This document shows, piece by piece, positions 46,132 through 55,330 of a stretch of 64,000 nt of DNA; the stretch's first letter is position 1, and every line of letters begins with the position of its first letter. This DNA comes from Candidatus Nitrospira nitrificans (lineage in GTDB: Bacteria > Nitrospirota > Nitrospiria > Nitrospirales > Nitrospiraceae), in contig NZ_CZPZ01000003.1 in NCBI RefSeq assembly GCF_001458775.1, positions 61,001-125,000 on the forward strand, written 5' to 3'. The position numbers were made by a program, and so were the translations under genes. The notes beneath the pieces were generated by a model that saw only the letters and a list, made by a program, of their open reading frames with translations, did no database searches and was not told the DNA's origin.

Positions 46132-47151
46132 ATGGACGTAAAAGAAAATCCTGTAAGACGCACCACTCCGTTTCCATTCGAAGACTACATCGCTGTCCAG
46201 CAAGTAATCAGCAACCTTACGGGGCTGGAGCAAGCGATTGCTCCAGGAAATGCGCACGGAGTTGGTATTGGCTTCCGTATGGTCAACGGTCGGCTCACCG
46301 ATCAGGTCGTGGTTCGGCTCTACGTTTTCAGAAAGTTGCCCAAGAAACTCTTGAGTAGGAGTTCCCTCCTGAGTTCAGATGTTGATGGCATTCCGATAGA
46401 CATAGTTGAATCAGATATCCCCTTTGCCCAGACGGGGATAAACACGGAGTGGACACGCCCGCTTAAGATGGGTTACAGCGCAGCGCACGTGAGTGTGGGT
46501 GCTGGTACTATGGGAGCGGTTGTTGAGGATGTTAATTCCCCTGGCTCACAATATCTTCTATCCTGTAGTCATGTCTTAGCTCCGCCACGGGCTCCAGGAA
46601 ATGCTATCCGACAACCATCGCGCGTCGACGATTTCGGCCCACCTCGTCAGATTGCCACCCTTGAGAAGTTCACAGAAGTGAAGTTAGGCGTCCAAGTCAA
46701 TCACGTCGACGCAGCCTTGGCTCGGCTGTTTCCGGGAATGCTGGCCGACAACGATCTTGGCAAGCTCGGCAGGCTGTCCCCTCTCAACATACTTAGACCT
46801 GGGATGGCTGAGGGACAACATCTACGCGTCGCCAAGCTGGGACGCACAACGGGATATACTGAAGGCATCATAGACGATTGGCACTGCAACGAACGGATTA
46901 CTGTCGATACACCGGAGGGACCGTGCACGGCCTGGTTTGAAGAGCAGTTAAGCGTCGCCCCGGATGGCTGGCCTACTTTTTCGGAGGCTGGTGATAGTGG
47001 CTCGATCGTTGTGGAGTTGAAGCCCAATGGCAGGGCGATCGGAATGGTAATTGCCGGGACATTCGGACGCAGCATCGTGACACCAATCTATAAGGTGCTC
47101 AAGGTGCAGGGTTTAGGACCACATGACCACTGGGAAGTACGTTTCATATAG
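46132..47151 (+). CDS. Trypsin-fold serine protease, Nal1-like
   Basis: The 339-residue protein has the chymotrypsin triad in order: His147 (LLSCSHVLAPP), Asp193 (NHVDAALARLF) and Ser289 (EAGDSGSIVVEL). The N-terminal 100 residues contain an HGVGIGFRMVNGRLTDQVVVRLYV segment seen in bacterial proteins annotated as Nal1-like or trypsin-like peptidases. There is no signal peptide, so it is probably cytoplasmic. It sits 14 nt behind the lipoprotein gene. All catalytic residues are intact; the substrate is unknown. Confidence 0.85.
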   Translation: MDVKENPVRRTTPFPFEDYIAVQQVISNLTGLEQAIAPGNAHGVGIGFRMVNGRLTDQVVVRLYVFRKLPKKLLSRSSLLSSDVDGIPIDIVESDIPFAQTGINTEWTRPLKMGYSAAHVSVGAGTMGAVVEDVNSPGSQYLLSCSHVLAPPRAPGNAIRQPSRVDDFGPPRQIATLEKFTEVKLGVQVNHVDAALARLFPGMLADNDLGKLGRLSPLNILRPGMAEGQHLRVAKLGRTTGYTEGIIDDWHCNERITVDTPEGPCTAWFEEQLSVAPDGWPTFSEAGDSGSIVVELKPNGRAIGMVIAGTFGRSIVTPIYKVLKVQGLGPHDHWEVRFI

Positions 47152-47214
47152 AGAACTTAGGGAGATAGAAGCCGTTCGGTACCGCAGTTCCACGGGACTG
47201 GAGGAGAGATCGAC

Positions 47215-48060
47215 ATGGCAGAGACACACTCTGAATCCACGCTCATCGGTCGCGCACTCCAGGAGTGCCAAACGAAGGCCTCGGCCTTTGACCAGGTGAG
47301 CTGTATCGCAGACGGCTTTGCAAAGATAGCCCTCGACTGGGCCCTGCTTTTAGCCGCAGTCGGTACGCTTTCTATGGTTCTAATCGAGTTGATCAAGTCG
47401 CTTTTTATGGCACGTCGGCTATATCACAACTTAGCTGTCTGGGCTTGGTTTCGACGTTGTCCAGAACATCGTTTTGCATTGTTCTGCTGGTTAAAGCAAC
47501 ACCCGACGCACGAAGATGCTCGACGTGAGTGCCTGGAGCTCTCGGCCGGGGAGTTCCGCGACGCCCGCGGATGGTACGACCAGCCCTCCGACCAGTTATT
47601 CTCCCAAATGCAGGCATCCACGAATGTTGCCCTTCGGTCCTGGCCTCGATATCCAAATTTTGTGAACTTTCTTGTCGGGAGATCCAGCTGGGGTCGGGTC
47701 AATGAGACGTCATTAAAGCATGGTGAGGGAAAACAAGCGCCAGAGGAAATTTCATCTGCTCACTTGAAACGGAACTCAGACGGGGGAAAAGTTCTCGAGG
47801 ACCTAGGGAGCGGAGACTCGCCCGAGTACTTCCTTGCACAGCGTCGGATTGACACGCTGAGAATCTACACAGAGTGGCGTTGGGCACGCCTTAATCAGCT
47901 CGCTGCGATTGGGATCAGCGCACTGCTTTTGATAGCATTCCAAAGCCCGAAAACAGAAGGTCTTTGTGATTCAATTATGCTCGGCATTCTTGCCGGACTG
48001 GTCGCGCCATTCGCCAAAGATGTAGCGACACGTCTTAGCAGTCTTAGCCCACGGCGTTGA
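47215..48060 (+). CDS. Membrane protein of unknown function
   Basis: The 281-residue protein has an N-terminal helix (IALDWALLLAAVGTLSMVLIELI), a soluble middle region of about 150 residues rich in Arg and Trp, and two C-terminal helices (LNQLAAIGISALLLIAF and SIMLGILAGLVAPFAKDV). AGGAGAG precedes the ATG. The topology (one helix, loop, hairpin) resembles small effectors or sensors that sit in the inner membrane, but no family is recognised. Confidence 0.7.
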   Translation: MAETHSESTLIGRALQECQTKASAFDQVSCIADGFAKIALDWALLLAAVGTLSMVLIELIKSLFMARRLYHNLAVWAWFRRCPEHRFALFCWLKQHPTHEDARRECLELSAGEFRDARGWYDQPSDQLFSQMQASTNVALRSWPRYPNFVNFLVGRSSWGRVNETSLKHGEGKQAPEEISSAHLKRNSDGGKVLEDLGSGDSPEYFLAQRRIDTLRIYTEWRWARLNQLAAIGISALLLIAFQSPKTEGLCDSIMLGILAGLVAPFAKDVATRLSSLSPRR

Positions 48061-48234
48061 ATAAGAGCATTTAACGGCCTCGAACATGAGAAAATGGTGG
48101 CAGGAACCTTTGATTGAATTGTCGACTATGAATTCTGTTGCGGATTGGTTCCTGACACCTTTTCCCCATCCAAGCCAGCAATCTGGTGGATATCCTTGGC
48201 TCAACCATCAAAGAGAAGTGAGAAGGTGATCGTG

Positions 48235-50121
48235 ATGACCACTACTCAGACATCAAAACCTAAAGACCTCCCCTTCTGCGACCTAGTCATGAAGGGTGGG
48301 GTTGCAAGCGGAGTGGCCTATCCCACGGCGATTGCGGAGCTCTCCTGCCACTATCGTTTTCAAAGTATTGGGGGGACCTCGGTCGGGGCCATCGCCGCAG
48401 CCATCACGGCAGCGGCGGAGTATCAGCGGCGGCAGACCGAGTCACAGGCACAGGACGGCTTCGCCCTCCTCAAACGCCTTCCAATAGAACTTGGGGAACC
48501 AGTGGAATCAGGCGGGAGTAAATTGCTCAGTTTGTTTCAACCTCAGCCTGCTCTGCGACGACTCTACTCAGTACTTCTCGCAGGCTTGAATCGAGAGACC
48601 ACGCCCTCGCGAGTCTTTCATATTCTGATTGGATTCATGAAAGCCTATTGGCCTGCCACCTTGGCAGTGGCAGTACTCTCAGGGCTCGCTGTATGGAAAG
48701 CAGCGAACTATTACGAACAATTCATAGGTCCCTTGCACATTGACGCCTGGCCGTATGGGTTCTTCCTTGCCGCGATCATCTTTGCACTCATCGCACCGTG
48801 GCCAATCGGTATCTGGGTCTATCGTGACGTCACAAGGCGACTCGTAGAAAACGGCCTTGGCCTATGTACCGGCTTAACAACAGACAAGATAAACGAAGCG
48901 CTCACTCCTTGGCTGCATGATCATATACAGCGGGCAGCCGGCCGGTGCATGACGGACGTCCCTCTGACCTTCGGGGATCTCTGGCATGCGTCCGGATCGG
49001 ACGGGTCAGAAACACGTTCAATTGACCTTCAGATGTTCTCTACTAACCTCTCGCACGGCCGGCCATATATTTTCCCATTGGCAGACAATGAAGAGCTCTA
49101 TTTTACCGTGGAGGACATGAAGAGATACCTACCGGAGGACGTAGTCAAGCATCTGGTGAAATACTCTCCATCCAATCAGGAAACGAACGACGAGAAAGGG
49201 CATCTGCGGTTACCGACTCCAGAACATTTTCCTGTTCTGTTGGCTGCACGCTTGAGCATGTCGTTCCCATTTCTTTTCACACCCATTCCGCTCTACTGCA
49301 ATGTTGCCCGCTCGCCAGTTTCCGGAGTCAAAGAATTTCGGCGATGCTGGTTTTCAGATGGCGGAATCAGTTCTAACTTCCCCATCCACCTCTTCGATGA
49401 TCTGCTCCCAAGATGGCCCACCTTTGGCCTTACCTTGGAGCCGAAACTTGATGGGCAGGACGATGTCTCCATCGCAAAAGCCTACAGCGAAGGCTACGAA
49501 GAACACTCGAACTATCTCTCTGATCAAGTGGAGCAGAAAAAAGGCGCCAGCACATTGGGCTGGTTTATTGGTGCGGTCGTCGGTGCAATGCAAAACTGGA
49601 ACGATAATTCGCTTACACGTATGCCAGGGGTGAGAGATAGAGTCGCCAAAATCCGGCTGAACAAAACTGAGGGCGGGCTGAATCTCAACATGAACAAGGA
49701 TGAGATTACGGCTGTTGCCGATCGCGGCAAGAGCGCCATTCGGCAACTTGCGAGTCGGTTCAATAGACCACAGAATGGAAGCACGATCACCGGATGGGAT
49801 GAACATCGGTTCATTCGATTGCACGTCCTACTGAATATGCTCGCGGCTCGATCGCCGGGGGTTGTTTCTGCTGTCAGTCTCAATGGCCAGGGGAATCCAT
49901 ACGCGACTAATTTTGCCACCCTTCTGAACGCTATCCAGGCTGGCATGATTAACCCTCTTCCTCCCGGCTATCCGTATCAGATGACACCGCATAACTGTAC
50001 TGACTTGAACAACTTCGTTAGTGAGCTCGTAGCTCTTGCACGGAGCATTCAGCCTCTCAACTCATCAATCCCATTCCAATCCATCCCTATTCCAGCGCTG
50101 CGTATTCGTCCACCGCTATAG
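48235..50121 (+). CDS. Patatin-like phospholipase with membrane segments
   Basis: The 628-residue protein has the patatin catalytic dyad: oxyanion loop (CDLVMKGGVASGVAYP), nucleophile Ser49 in GGTSVGAI and Asp375 in WFSDGGISSNFP. Between them, two hydrophobic segments (LAVAVLSGLAVWKAAN and GFFLAAIIFALIAPWPIGIW, about 145-200) anchor it in the membrane, which is unusual for patatins. It should cut acyl chains from membrane lipids. AGAAGGTG precedes the ATG at 48235. It is the last intact gene of the cluster. Confidence 0.9.
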   Translation: MTTTQTSKPKDLPFCDLVMKGGVASGVAYPTAIAELSCHYRFQSIGGTSVGAIAAAITAAAEYQRRQTESQAQDGFALLKRLPIELGEPVESGGSKLLSLFQPQPALRRLYSVLLAGLNRETTPSRVFHILIGFMKAYWPATLAVAVLSGLAVWKAANYYEQFIGPLHIDAWPYGFFLAAIIFALIAPWPIGIWVYRDVTRRLVENGLGLCTGLTTDKINEALTPWLHDHIQRAAGRCMTDVPLTFGDLWHASGSDGSETRSIDLQMFSTNLSHGRPYIFPLADNEELYFTVEDMKRYLPEDVVKHLVKYSPSNQETNDEKGHLRLPTPEHFPVLLAARLSMSFPFLFTPIPLYCNVARSPVSGVKEFRRCWFSDGGISSNFPIHLFDDLLPRWPTFGLTLEPKLDGQDDVSIAKAYSEGYEEHSNYLSDQVEQKKGASTLGWFIGAVVGAMQNWNDNSLTRMPGVRDRVAKIRLNKTEGGLNLNMNKDEITAVADRGKSAIRQLASRFNRPQNGSTITGWDEHRFIRLHVLLNMLAARSPGVVSAVSLNGQGNPYATNFATLLNAIQAGMINPLPPGYPYQMTPHNCTDLNNFVSELVALARSIQPLNSSIPFQSIPIPALRIRPPL

Positions 50122-50199
50122 GACTCGCCAAGCAGGATGAGTCCTATAAACTTACCTTGAGGATGGTTTCAGTCGATATCAAGCGACAAGGAATGAACC

Positions 50200-50738
50200 A
50201 TGGTGCACCTGTTTTCATCGATCCAGTATCCATGTCGATGGTACTTATTGACTGTACTTGTGCTGGCGACTATCACATTGGGCTTGAAGCTGCGATCCCA
50301 AGGCAAACCGTTAGTAACAGCCGCATCCCCATACGGTATGATTTCGTTTCAGTTGAGTTGGACTAACGCTAAGGCAGAAGCCATACGTAGTTCATGGGGG
50401 CATTCGCTGTGTGTCGCACGCCAGCAACTGAAGTGGACAATGTGTTTTTAATATTCTACCCTCTTTTGTTTTCTCTCGCCTGTGGCATATTAGCCGATTC
50501 AACACACAACAGTGACCGGGCCATCATCGGGAGCGTTCTTGCATGGGTAGTTTTATTAACCGGCCCGTTTGACGCGGTCGAGAACTATGCGCTTCTCGAC
50601 ATGGTCGAGCATAGTGCTTCGGAAAGAATGGCTAAAATAGCAGGAGCTTTTGCTGGGACCAAATATCTTCTTCTCGCTGTAGCACTCGTGTACATTCTTG
50701 CCGAAGCAGCACTGCAAAGTTTTGAACAACGGCCATGA
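50200..50738 (+). pseudogene. Four-helix membrane protein, frameshifted
   Basis: Two frames give one protein. The first (from the ATG at 50200, AAGGA upstream) covers a helix (YLLTVLVLATITLGLKL) and SPYGMISFQLSWTNAKAEAIRSSWG; the second resumes near 50435 with VDNVFLIFYPLLFSLACGIL, then AIIGSVLAWVVLLTGPFDAVENYALL and a last helix to 50738. A single-base shift near 50430-50445 joins them. It may be a true pseudogene or a sequence error. It follows the patatin gene by 78 nt. Confidence 0.7.
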
Positions 50739-51198
50739 ATCACCAAGTCTATCCATGGATAGAGTCACCTTTGGAAAAACTCAGTCACGAATTTAGAGTC
50801 AGATCTTGTATCGTGCATGTCACAGAACCAGCATAGCTCTCCTGGCTCGCCCACCCACCATACATTTCCTAACCTGCCAACTCACCTCACCGTTCGAATC
50901 GAGGCATCGCCTAATTCTCTGCGCTGACTGAATGATCGCCTGGCTGGCCATCACGCTATTCGAAACCATAATTTCGTTGTTCTCTTGCGTTTTAATCATG
51001 AAGGGATCAAACAGGGACATTCTGAATTTCCAAGCCGGTAAAGACTTCGCTTCTCGACGCCCTCAGCCTAACCTTAGGGATCAAGTTGTTCTCTGCATTC
51101 AATGGACCAGGCGCTAGGTCCATATCGCACGTACCCCCCATCTACCAGTTGCGCCGCGCACCGGCCAACGGAGAAGGCAGGCGTTCCTCTACAGCGAG
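50739..51198. other. Gap with a repeat copy
   Basis: No gene is seen. The stretch 51011-51060 is one copy of a 50-bp repeat that recurs at 51781-51830. Confidence 0.45.
51011..51060 (+). repeat. 50-bp direct repeat, copy 1
   Basis: It matches 51781-51830 at about 46 of 50 positions, in the same orientation (GGACATTCTGAATTT near the start, CTTCGCTTCTCGACGC at the end). The pair flanks the hicBA genes. Confidence 0.8.
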
Positions 51199-51420
51199 TT
51201 AGATCTCGAAGGCGGTGCAAGGGACCCCGCTTTGCCGAATGATTGATTGCAGCGTTCCGATTCGAATCTCAGTGTGATCGGGAATTGGAACTGTGACGGT
51301 GCCAAAGTCCGTTCGCCGTTGCATCACGATATGGCTTCCGCGTTGACGGACGATCTGAAAATCGTGTTGTTCGAGGATGCGGCAGACGTCTCGCCCCGAA
51401 AGGACGCGGAGTTTACCCAT
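51199..51420 (-). CDS. hicA: HicA toxin
   Basis: The 73-residue product has the double-stranded RNA-binding-like fold of HicA: GKLRVLSGRDVCRILEQHDF, then RQRGSHIVMQRRT with the catalytic His, and VPIPDHTEIRIGTLQSIIRQSG. HicA cuts mRNA and tmRNA. The ATG at 51420 overlaps the hicB end by 8 nt. It appears intact, unlike the HicA remnant at 23330. Confidence 0.9.
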   Translation of the reverse strand: MGKLRVLSGRDVCRILEQHDFQIVRQRGSHIVMQRRTDFGTVTVPIPDHTEIRIGTLQSIIRQSGVPCTAFEI

Positions 51421-51637
51421 GGGCCGCTTCGAAGCGGGTGACAAAAACCTGTGTATGGAGCCGGCGTTCGACTTCGGCGGGATCGGCGCATTCGAGAAAC
51501 AGTTCGACAGCTTCTTTGAGATTGGCCGTGGCCGATTCGACCGTCTCTCCTTGGCTGGCTACGTCCAGTTCCGGGCAGAGCGCGACATAGCTCGCTCCTT
51601 CCTTTTCGACGATCGCCGTATAGCTTCTTGTTCCCAT
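51413..51637 (-). CDS. hicB: HicB antitoxin
   Basis: The 74-residue product from the ATG at 51637 (GAGGGA upstream) has the HicB fold: RSYTAIVEKEGASYVALCPEL, then SQGETVESATANLKEAVELFLE. It precedes hicA and overlaps it. The pair is flanked by two 50-bp direct repeats. Confidence 0.9.
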   Translation of the reverse strand: MGTRSYTAIVEKEGASYVALCPELDVASQGETVESATANLKEAVELFLECADPAEVERRLHTQVFVTRFEAAHG

Positions 51638-51780
51638 TGCCCATTCCCTCACTCGAATCGAATCCAAGATCTGCGATAGGGCTTATTATAGTCAATCCCT
51701 CCTCGAATGCCTAGCAGGGGCTGAAACATGGCGATACACGATGTGTCATACACTTGGGGCCTCGAGAACAGAAAGAAAAA

Positions 51781-51830
51781 ACGGGGACATTCTGAATTTT
51801 CAAGCAGGTAAAAACTTCGCTTCTCGACGC
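51781..51830 (+). repeat. 50-bp direct repeat, copy 2
   Basis: Counterpart of 51011-51060. Confidence 0.8.
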
Positions 51831-51841
51831 TCCCCAGTCGT

Positions 51842-52009
51842 CTAGACCTTCGTGACCAGGTCGGCCTCGATCATCTCCGGCTTATCACTCGGCGCATAGC
51901 GTTTCAGGACATGCCGTCGGCACCGACGAGGAATTTAGTGAAGTTCCATTTGATCGCCTCGGTACCGAGAATCCCGGGTCTCTCCGATTTCAGATATTGA
52001 AAAGGGGTC
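51842..52009 (-). pseudogene. C-terminal remnant of glutathione peroxidase
   Basis: The minus strand encodes PFQYLKSERPGILGTEAIKW followed by NFTKFLVGADG, the end of a bacterial glutathione peroxidase including the conserved WNFTKFL, then after a one-base shift LKRYAPSDKPEMIEADLVTKV and a stop at 51842. The active-site half is missing. It lies between the hicBA repeat and the IS element. Confidence 0.75.
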
Positions 52010-52116
52010 GGGACTCTTTACTTGACAACTTTAATGATGGTTTTGATCCAGGCTCTTCCCATGCCACGCTGTCCCCTCTGCGTTCCAATACACATATTGG
52101 GAGTCATCTTATCTTG

Positions 52117-53294
52117 GGAAGATCTGATTAATTCACGTTTCCACTCGGCAATCTGTTTCTGGGGTGATCACCAGGGTGAATTCGGTGGGCATCCGCTGGC
52201 TCGGAAGCCTTTTTATCGGGCGCACCCACCGTCCGATGGCCCGCTGTCCGCCTCCGGACACACGTCTTCTACGTCCCCGCCATGAGCCGCCGTCGCGCTA
52301 CGTACAGATTCGCCAACCCGCAGCTGATATGCAGCCAATGGGTATTCTTCGCCAACCCGCGATAGCGGACTTTGGCCCAGCCGAAGATGCGCTTGATCAC
52401 CAAGAACGTATGCTCCACTTTGGCCCGCACTTTCGATTTCGTCCGGTTCCTGGCCCGCTCCTCCTCACTCAGCGGTCGATAGCGGTATGCTTTCGCCTGG
52501 ATGAAACTCTTGGCCTTAGGCGCATGCTGCCGGATCACCTCGCGTTGCCCACTGTAGGCGGCATCGCCCCACACCCGAGTCTCCTGGCCATGCAGCAACT
52601 CCGGTAACATCTGACTGTCATGCACATTGGCAGCGGTCGCCGCGACCGAATGAATCAGTTTCGTCTGGCTGTCCACGCCGATATGGGCCTTCATACCGAA
52701 ATACCACTGATTGCCCTTCTTGGTCTGATGCATCTCGGGATCCCGCTCCTTTGTCCGGTTCTTCGTCGAACTGGGCGCACTGATGATGGTCGCATCGACG
52801 ATGGTGCCGCGGCTCACCTGGAGCCCTTGCTTCGTCAGATACGCACCGATCTGTGCAAAGAGCTGCTCACCCAACTGGTGGGCTTCCAGGAGGTGGCGAA
52901 ACTTGCAGATCGTCGTCTCATCGGGTACGGGCTCACGGCCCAGATCAATCCCGACGAACTGTCGCATGGCCCGTGAGTCATACAGCGCTTCTTCCACAGC
53001 TGGGTCCGACAGGTTAAACCACTGTTGCAGGCAATGGAGGCGCAGCATGCGTTCGATCCCGACCGGTGGACGCCCCGGCCCATCGGCCTTGGGATAAACC
53101 GGCTCGATCACGGCCACTAATTCCGCCCATGGCACCACGCGATTCATCTCGTCGAGGAACTGCTCACGGCGGGTGGGCTTGCGATATTGCTCAAACGTGA
53201 CCTCGGCAAACGTCGATTGCTGCATAGATGCGCCTCCTCATCAGGACTGCGTGTCCTTTAGCACATCCCGCGGGAAGAATAAATCAGACCTTCC
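52117..53294 (-). mobile_element. IS5-type insertion sequence
   Basis: The 1178-bp element has terminal inverted repeats beginning GGAAG (left GGAAGATCTGATTAATTC, right GGAAGGTCTGATTTATTC when reverse complemented; two mismatches). It is flanked by the 4-bp duplication CTTG at 52113-52116 and 53295-53298. It carries one transposase gene. Matching ends and target duplication show a recent, complete insertion. Confidence 0.92.
52269..53225 (-). CDS. IS5 family transposase
   Basis: The 318-residue protein has an N-terminal DNA-binding part (RPPVGIERMLRLHCLQQWFNLSD) and a DDE core: Asp in GTIVDATIISAPS, Asp in VWGDAAYSGQ and Glu in KVRAKVEHTF, with the Y-x2-R-x3-E-x6-K-like segment around KVRAKVEHTFLVIKRIFG. 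Length is normal and the frame is intact, so it is probably active. It occupies most of the IS element. Confidence 0.95.
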   Translation of the reverse strand: MQQSTFAEVTFEQYRKPTRREQFLDEMNRVVPWAELVAVIEPVYPKADGPGRPPVGIERMLRLHCLQQWFNLSDPAVEEALYDSRAMRQFVGIDLGREPVPDETTICKFRHLLEAHQLGEQLFAQIGAYLTKQGLQVSRGTIVDATIISAPSSTKNRTKERDPEMHQTKKGNQWYFGMKAHIGVDSQTKLIHSVAATAANVHDSQMLPELLHGQETRVWGDAAYSGQREVIRQHAPKAKSFIQAKAYRYRPLSEEERARNRTKSKVRAKVEHTFLVIKRIFGWAKVRYRGLAKNTHWLHISCGLANLYVARRRLMAGT

Positions 53295-53441
53295 CTTGGC
53301 AACTTTTCGTTCAAGTCTTGTTCTGTGCATCCATGATGGCCTAGCGGCCCACCGCTCGTCTCAACGGTCTTGTCCACGCCAATTCGATCGGCAGATGCGC
53401 CATATGGGGAATGAGGCGACGCCAGTGCACACATGTGCTCC

Positions 53442-53750
53442 TTACGCGCTCACCGTACCCGCAACAAACATCTTCACTTTGATTTTCTTAGCTCGTTCTT
53501 CCACCTGAGCCGCGTCATACAGAAACTGCAACCGCATCCATCCCTCAGGCGTGCCGCCAAACGCCTTCGCCAGGCGAATCGCCATGTCCCAAGACAAGTC
53601 TGCACTCTCATTCACCAGATGACTCAGTGCCGACCGCGATACGCCAAGAATTTTAGCCCCTTCCGTCACACTCAACCCATGCGGCTCCAGACAATCGACG
53701 TACACGGAAAAGCCAGGATGCGGTGGATTCTTCATTTTCAACGTTTTCAT
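53442..53750 (-). CDS. higA: HigA-type Xre antitoxin
   Basis: The 102-residue protein has a helix-turn-helix of the Xre family (GLSVTEGAKILGVSRSALSHLVN) and the HigA-like SWDMAIRLAKAFGGTPEGWMRL. The start at 53750 precedes KTLKMKNPPHPG, the usual beginning. It is 14 nt downstream of higB, in the toxin-first order of HigBA pairs. Confidence 0.92.
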   Translation of the reverse strand: MKTLKMKNPPHPGFSVYVDCLEPHGLSVTEGAKILGVSRSALSHLVNESADLSWDMAIRLAKAFGGTPEGWMRLQFLYDAAQVEERAKKIKVKMFVAGTVSA

Positions 53751-53764
53751 TGCACGTTCCTTTT

Positions 53765-54040
53765 TCAATGGTAGTCCTCTAAATTCACGTCTAACCCACA
53801 ACCATCTTCATACCGAAACGTAATGCGCCATTTGGCTCCCACCGTGACACCCCACTCCCCCTTCCGGCTTCCTTTCAATGGGTGCAGCCTGTAGGAATGG
53901 ACGTTCATATCTTCAATCGCTTCCGCTTGATGTAGCCGCGCGGGAATGGCCCTGATCCGATCCACCATGTCCGGCGGGAGCCTCCGAGGATCACCTTCGA
54001 ACAACCGTTTCAGTCCTCGGTGCTTAAAACTCTCTATCAG
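53765..54040 (-). CDS. higB: HigB toxin with a CTG start
   Basis: The family sequence (IESFKHRGLKRLFEGDPRR, then YRLHPLKGSRKGEW and WRITFRYEDG, ending LEDYH) begins at a CTG at 54040 where relatives have ATG; no ATG, GTG or TTG precedes it in frame nearby. The next in-frame TTG (54004) would remove the first strand. HigB is a RelE-fold ribosome-dependent mRNA endonuclease. If CTG is used, expression should be low. Confidence 0.8.
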   Translation of the reverse strand: MIESFKHRGLKRLFEGDPRRLPPDMVDRIRAIPARLHQAEAIEDMNVHSYRLHPLKGSRKGEWGVTVGAKWRITFRYEDGCGLDVNLEDYH

Positions 54041-54292
54041 GCGTTGACTGCATCGCGTAGCGCTTCACTCGTCAACCAAAAACTTCAGACATCGAAAGTC
54101 ACATCTTGGCCTTTCGCTTTCGAGTCTCTCCCTCGCGCGCTTCCAGAGGAATAGCGGTGGGGGCAAATCTTACTTTGTACCATCAGTTATTCTCCTCCTC
54201 CTAGATTCAAACTGCTCCCCGTTGAAACCGAGGTGGGCGAGTACGGCCGCTGTTGACCTCGCGTGACCGTCTCGCTACGATAGCCGCCCAAT

Positions 54293-54703
54293 ATGGAGAT
54301 GTATCGCGGAACAATGGCTTTCAGATTGTGTGTGCCGGCTCTTCTGGTATTGGCCATATTTCTGGCCGGCTGCGCGACTGGACAGTACAAACCACTGAGT
54401 GACGCGGGAACGACTGAAGTTGAGCAACTCAAGGAGAACGTGTATCGGGTGGAGTATCGGGCAAGCGCCTTCACGTCCCAGGAGCAGCTGGATCGCCATC
54501 TCCGTCGACGCTGCGCGGAGCTGACGCTCCGGGAGGGATACGACTTTTTTCATATGGCTCAACGAGCCGACGTGCTGGGACTCTCACGCCGCACAGCCAT
54601 GACGGTCACAATGTACAAAGATCAAAAACCGGTTGGGATTGCCAATCTGTACGATGCCAAGGACGTGTTAGCCGGGACAGTGACCGCCCCAAAGACGAAC
54701 TAA
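54293..54703 (+). CDS. Small lipoprotein (CC0125-like)
   Basis: The product has a lipoprotein signal (VPALLVLAIFLAGCATG, lipobox AGC) and a mature domain with YRVEYRASAFTSQEQLDRHLRRRCAELTLREGYDFF, a pattern known from CC0125-type lipoproteins of unknown function. Three in-frame ATGs (54293, 54299, 54314) are possible starts and none has a strong ribosome binding site. Confidence 0.75.
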   Translation: MEMYRGTMAFRLCVPALLVLAIFLAGCATGQYKPLSDAGTTEVEQLKENVYRVEYRASAFTSQEQLDRHLRRRCAELTLREGYDFFHMAQRADVLGLSRRTAMTVTMYKDQKPVGIANLYDAKDVLAGTVTAPKTN

Positions 54704-54839
54704 GGGAGCGTGCATCACGGCTAGTTGGTGGTCAGAAAGCGGAAGAATGTCCGAGTCGTCAATCTTGCGACTGTCTGATACCGTCTCCATCTTTCCCCCT
54801 CACGACTCCCCCACCTAATCCCCCGACTCATCAAACTTC

Positions 54840-55330
54840 TCAGAGAAAGTCTTGCATCTCTGGACTTTCCCATTCGGCCAGGAGCACCACATGCCCTTTC
54901 GCCTTGGCTCGTTTCACATAGGCCATATCGGCGGTCATATACAAGCCTTTCGTACGAATGGCCAGCACATGGTAGGCGGAGTCATAGAAGGTGACGTGTT
55001 TCACCTATCTCATATGTTCAAGCACAGCCAACCCATACTCTGTCCGCAATGGGACCTCGTCAAACTCGTACGCCAATAATGCGCTCATCAATTCGACGGC
55101 CATGGACCGGCTTCTTAAGGCCCAATACATTCCCCACTTCATACCGCCAGAGCGTCGGTAACCGAATCTCGATCGATTCAGCCAGCAACGCCTGTTGCAA
55201 CTGGATGGCTTTGCGATAGTCAGGCTCATGCTCTTGTTCCAAGATCCGCTTCAAGAGGCATCGGCACCGCTCAGTTCGCTCCCGATCCCGACGGACGGCA
55301 TTCATAATCTCCTCTCCGGTCAGGGTGGCG
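54840..55330 (-). pseudogene. VapC-like PIN toxin, several frameshifts
   Basis: Pieces of a PIN toxin appear in different minus-strand frames: KAIQLQQALLAESIEIRLPTLW with YEVGNVLGLK, then ELMSALLAYEFDEVPLRTEYGLAVLEHMR, then after a stop VTFYDSAYHVLAI and a tail ending at 54840. The catalytic DAS near the start is also in a different frame. The gene has at least three disruptions and is dead. Confidence 0.75.

Noticed and set aside
54100..54190. Short minus-strand peptide with a strong AGGAGGAG site
   Set aside because: About 30 residues, no family, and no partner; not enough to call a gene.
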